A stretch of DNA of 35,958 nucleotides from an uncultured Trichormus sp. (lineage in GTDB: Bacteria > Cyanobacteriota > Cyanobacteriia > Cyanobacteriales > Nostocaceae). The stretch spans positions 1-35,958 of the forward strand of contig CAKZGI010000355.1 of NCBI GenBank assembly GCA_936914905.1, given 5' to 3'. The number at the start of each line of letters is the position of its first letter. Positions within the stretch are counted from its first letter, which is position 1. The notes beneath the pieces were generated by a model. It had not been told where the DNA came from. It saw nothing but the letters and a program-made list of their open reading frames with translations, and ran no database searches. Below, in pieces: positions 34,304 to 35,958 of this stretch. A program made the position numbers and the translations under genes.

Positions 34304-34759
34304 TTATGGTTGTTTCTTATTTAACTTTTGTTTCTTCCGACGTTTTTCTGTAGTAGCGACAGCATGATCTACAGGATAACCAACTACAGGAATAACCTGA
34401 TATTTGCGGTCGTCTTCCAATTTTCTTAGTTCAGTGTAATCAACCCAGTGAATACAATCAACTGGACAGGTATCTATAGCTTCTTGAACTACTTCTTCTG
34501 CGTCACCATCTTGGCGAATGACACGTGATCGCCCATAATCTGGTTCAATATAAAAGGTATTACGCGCAACATGAGCGCAATTTTTACAACCGATACAGGT
34601 AATTTCATCTACATAAACGCCCTTCTGGCGCAGCATGCCGCCCAGTTCCGGTTCTAAACCAGAGCGTTCTGGCTCATATCGTAAAAAACTGCCTAATTCT
34701 GGCTCTAAACCGGAACGATTATTTTCTAAATCTTCTGGTAACGGCTGCAATTGGGTCAT
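34304..34759 (-). CDS. [4Fe-4S] ferredoxin with duplicated N-terminal motif
   Basis: 151 residues. Cys55, Cys58 and Cys61 in ITCIGCKNCAHVA and Cys98 in DTCPVDCIHWV bind one 4Fe-4S cluster; Cys102 is extra. The family is the cyanobacterial/plant-type single-cluster ferredoxin of about 120-150 residues. The N-terminus carries two copies of RSGLEPELG (residues 15-23 and 32-40), each followed by a short linker to LR; this part precedes the fold and its role is unknown. The C-terminus is very basic (TTEKRRKKQKLNKKQP). Its ATG overlaps the stop of ycf35 (TAATG), so the two are translationally coupled, in line with a joint role. Electron-transfer partner unknown. Confidence 0.9.
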   Translation of the reverse strand: MTQLQPLPEDLENNRSGLEPELGSFLRYEPERSGLEPELGGMLRQKGVYVDEITCIGCKNCAHVARNTFYIEPDYGRSRVIRQDGDAEEVVQEAIDTCPVDCIHWVDYTELRKLEDDRKYQVIPVVGYPVDHAVATTEKRRKKQKLNKKQP

Positions 34760-35145
34760 TACGCACTCCAGCGTTGTAATACTAAGCGAATAGAACCATC
34801 TTCATTCTTTTGTTGTTCAGCAACTTGAAAGCCCACTTTTGTAGTTTCTTTCATCACTGTTTGATAAGCATAACGCTGAGTAACTTGGCGCAAAAATCCA
34901 TCTACAGACAAATCTTGCTGCCAATATTGCAGGTCAGCTACCAATTCGTATTCCTTTCCATTCCATCTAAAACCGATGTCATAACCATTTTCCTGCTCAA
35001 TGCTAACTTCCGCTAGATGGGTTTGACCACTATAATCACCCACTTCACGGGGGCCTGGTCTCCAGTCTATACCTAAGTCAGAGAGAGCATCCTTTAAGGA
35101 TTCGAGGTTACGGATTTGTGTTTTAATTTGGCTAAAGTGTGACAT
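34759..35145 (-). CDS. ycf35: DUF1257 / Ycf35 protein
   Basis: 128 residues: MSHFSQIKTQIRNLESLKDA, LGIDWRPGPREVGDYSGQTH, GFRWNGKEYELVADLQYWQQ and the end EDGSIRLVLQRWSA match the Ycf35 family conserved in cyanobacteria and some algal plastids. Function unknown. It lies between DUF2997 (46-bp gap) and a ferredoxin (1-base overlap), an order that I recall as typical in cyanobacteria, suggesting a shared redox-linked process. No clear ribosome binding site. Confidence 0.93.
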   Translation of the reverse strand: MSHFSQIKTQIRNLESLKDALSDLGIDWRPGPREVGDYSGQTHLAEVSIEQENGYDIGFRWNGKEYELVADLQYWQQDLSVDGFLRQVTQRYAYQTVMKETTKVGFQVAEQQKNEDGSIRLVLQRWSA

Positions 35146-35191
35146 GGTGGTTTGTAATCTGTAGAAACTTTACTAGTTGGAAAACTTACCA

Positions 35192-35398
35192 TTAGCTGAA
35201 CGCGGTTTGCGTGTTCGCTATACCAGATTCCTGAAGATTGTTGGCGGTAAAAAATTCTGAGGTTGGGTCTTGAATGAGTACCTGTCCCAGTTGAGCCTCT
35301 ATTGCTGCTGTTACTTCAGCACAAGAAGCACCCACAATACCAGTGACTTTCTCTTGTACTCGACCGTCTGGATAAATTATAAATTCTAATGTTTCCAT
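35192..35398 (-). CDS. DUF2997 small protein
   Basis: 68 residues from the ATG at 35398 (METLEFIIYPDGRVQEKVTG). A 20-residue upstream extension exists but the family begins at METIEF/METLEF. The family is short, conserved in cyanobacteria and next to ycf35. The core IYPDGRVQEKVTGIVGASCA is well conserved. The last residues (IANTQTAFS) are encoded by TAGCGAACACGCAAACCGCG, which resembles a cyanobacterial dispersed repeat, so the C-terminus may be repeat-derived. Function unknown; first gene of the ycf35-ferredoxin operon. Confidence 0.85.
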   Translation of the reverse strand: METLEFIIYPDGRVQEKVTGIVGASCAEVTAAIEAQLGQVLIQDPTSEFFTANNLQESGIANTQTAFS

Positions 35399-35958
35399 TG
35401 TCTGAAGGCCAACCTCGATAGTACAATTGAACTTTACTACTGTAGCAGAGTTGGTCAAGACCTAGCCACAGGAACTATTTAGAAACAAACTTGCCATTTG
35501 TTAAATAATGTTCCATCTTTCAAAAGATGTATCTCAGAATCTTTACAAAAATTAATTTTTTATAAGCGGTTGCATCTGTTATTAGTAAGTTTCTCTTAAC
35601 CTAATCAATTAGTCAAGGTTAAGATTATCCAACATGAAGAACTGTAAAAACTCTTAAAAATTAGGATTACAGCCAAAAGACACACAAAGAGAAATCTAAA
35701 AAATACTAAAGCTTATTGATAATTTTATTATTTAAAGGCTATGTCGGATCGTGGTGATGCGATTGCTCGCTTGTATTGAGTATTTTTTTATAAAAAAAGT
35801 ATGTATAGTATTCTACTAGTTCTAGAGCTAAATCAGTGTCACAGAATTTTAGAAAGAAATAGGCTGAAAACCCTTAGTCTAAGCTCATTTGTGACAGGTT
35901 AACGCTGAAAGTCTTTTGTCAAGAGGCTTTGAGAGAATTTTTGAAAAAAACTGGTCGG
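35399..35958. other. Intergenic region to the window edge
   Basis: No gene recognised. AT-rich with a probable promoter region for the DUF2997 operon in its left part. Nothing else stands out. Confidence 0.4.

Overview
The window looks like a chromosomal piece of a filamentous, probably heterocyst-forming (Nostocales) cyanobacterium. The evidence is a phycobilin biosynthesis gene (pcyA), PsbP, ycf35 (DUF1257), a DevBCA-type exporter, at least a dozen HIP1 octamers (GCGATCGC) outside the peptide cluster, and heptameric short tandem repeats such as (GGCAAAA)n and CCCCAAT-type tracts. Several genes are freshly broken: a secreted-peptide gene, a HAD phosphatase, a SWIM zinc-finger gene, a toxin and a transposase. 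This suggests a genome under erosion; Nostoc azollae-like decay is one guess, but the species is not established.

Region 1 (about 180-10,600, minus strand) is the most interesting part. A peptidase-containing (C39) ABC transporter and an HlyD-type periplasmic adaptor are embedded between two groups of small double-glycine-leader peptides. Five Asn/Gly/Leu-rich precursors, two of them near-identical copies, lie upstream of the transport genes. Downstream lie four low-complexity precursors (one Trp/Gly repeat, one Tyr/Pro/Gly repeat, one Cys/Tyr-rich, one with a Gly-poor core and an Ala-Gly site) and a fifth that has decayed. No peptide-modifying enzyme is visible. One export machine apparently matures and secretes about nine different cargoes. 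Several genes share the initiation box GTAAGTGAGGC, and long purine/pyrimidine hairpins separate the cargo genes.

Region 2 (10,800-17,750) holds a phytol/polyprenol-kinase-like membrane protein, yidD, a complete but dead IS1634-type insertion sequence with terminal inverted repeats and a 5-bp target duplication, a retropepsin-like protease, a D-Ala-D-Ala dipeptidase, a HAD phosphatase gene with one amber codon, and a conserved membrane protein. Region 3 (17,743-21,212) is a devB-devC-devA operon for a heterocyst-glycolipid-type exporter.

Region 4 (22,100-32,500) is a mosaic of housekeeping genes (pcyA, maf, psbP, lpdA, trpC, an alanine-glyoxylate aminotransferase) with an eroded SWIM gene and toxin-antitoxin locus, tandem repeats, MITE-like elements and small dispersed repeats. 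Region 5 (32,500-35,958) has a DUF2949 protein, a DUF192 lipoprotein lying between 41-bp inverted repeats, and a coupled DUF2997-ycf35-ferredoxin operon ending in a clear intrinsic terminator. No tRNA, rRNA or CRISPR array was recognised.
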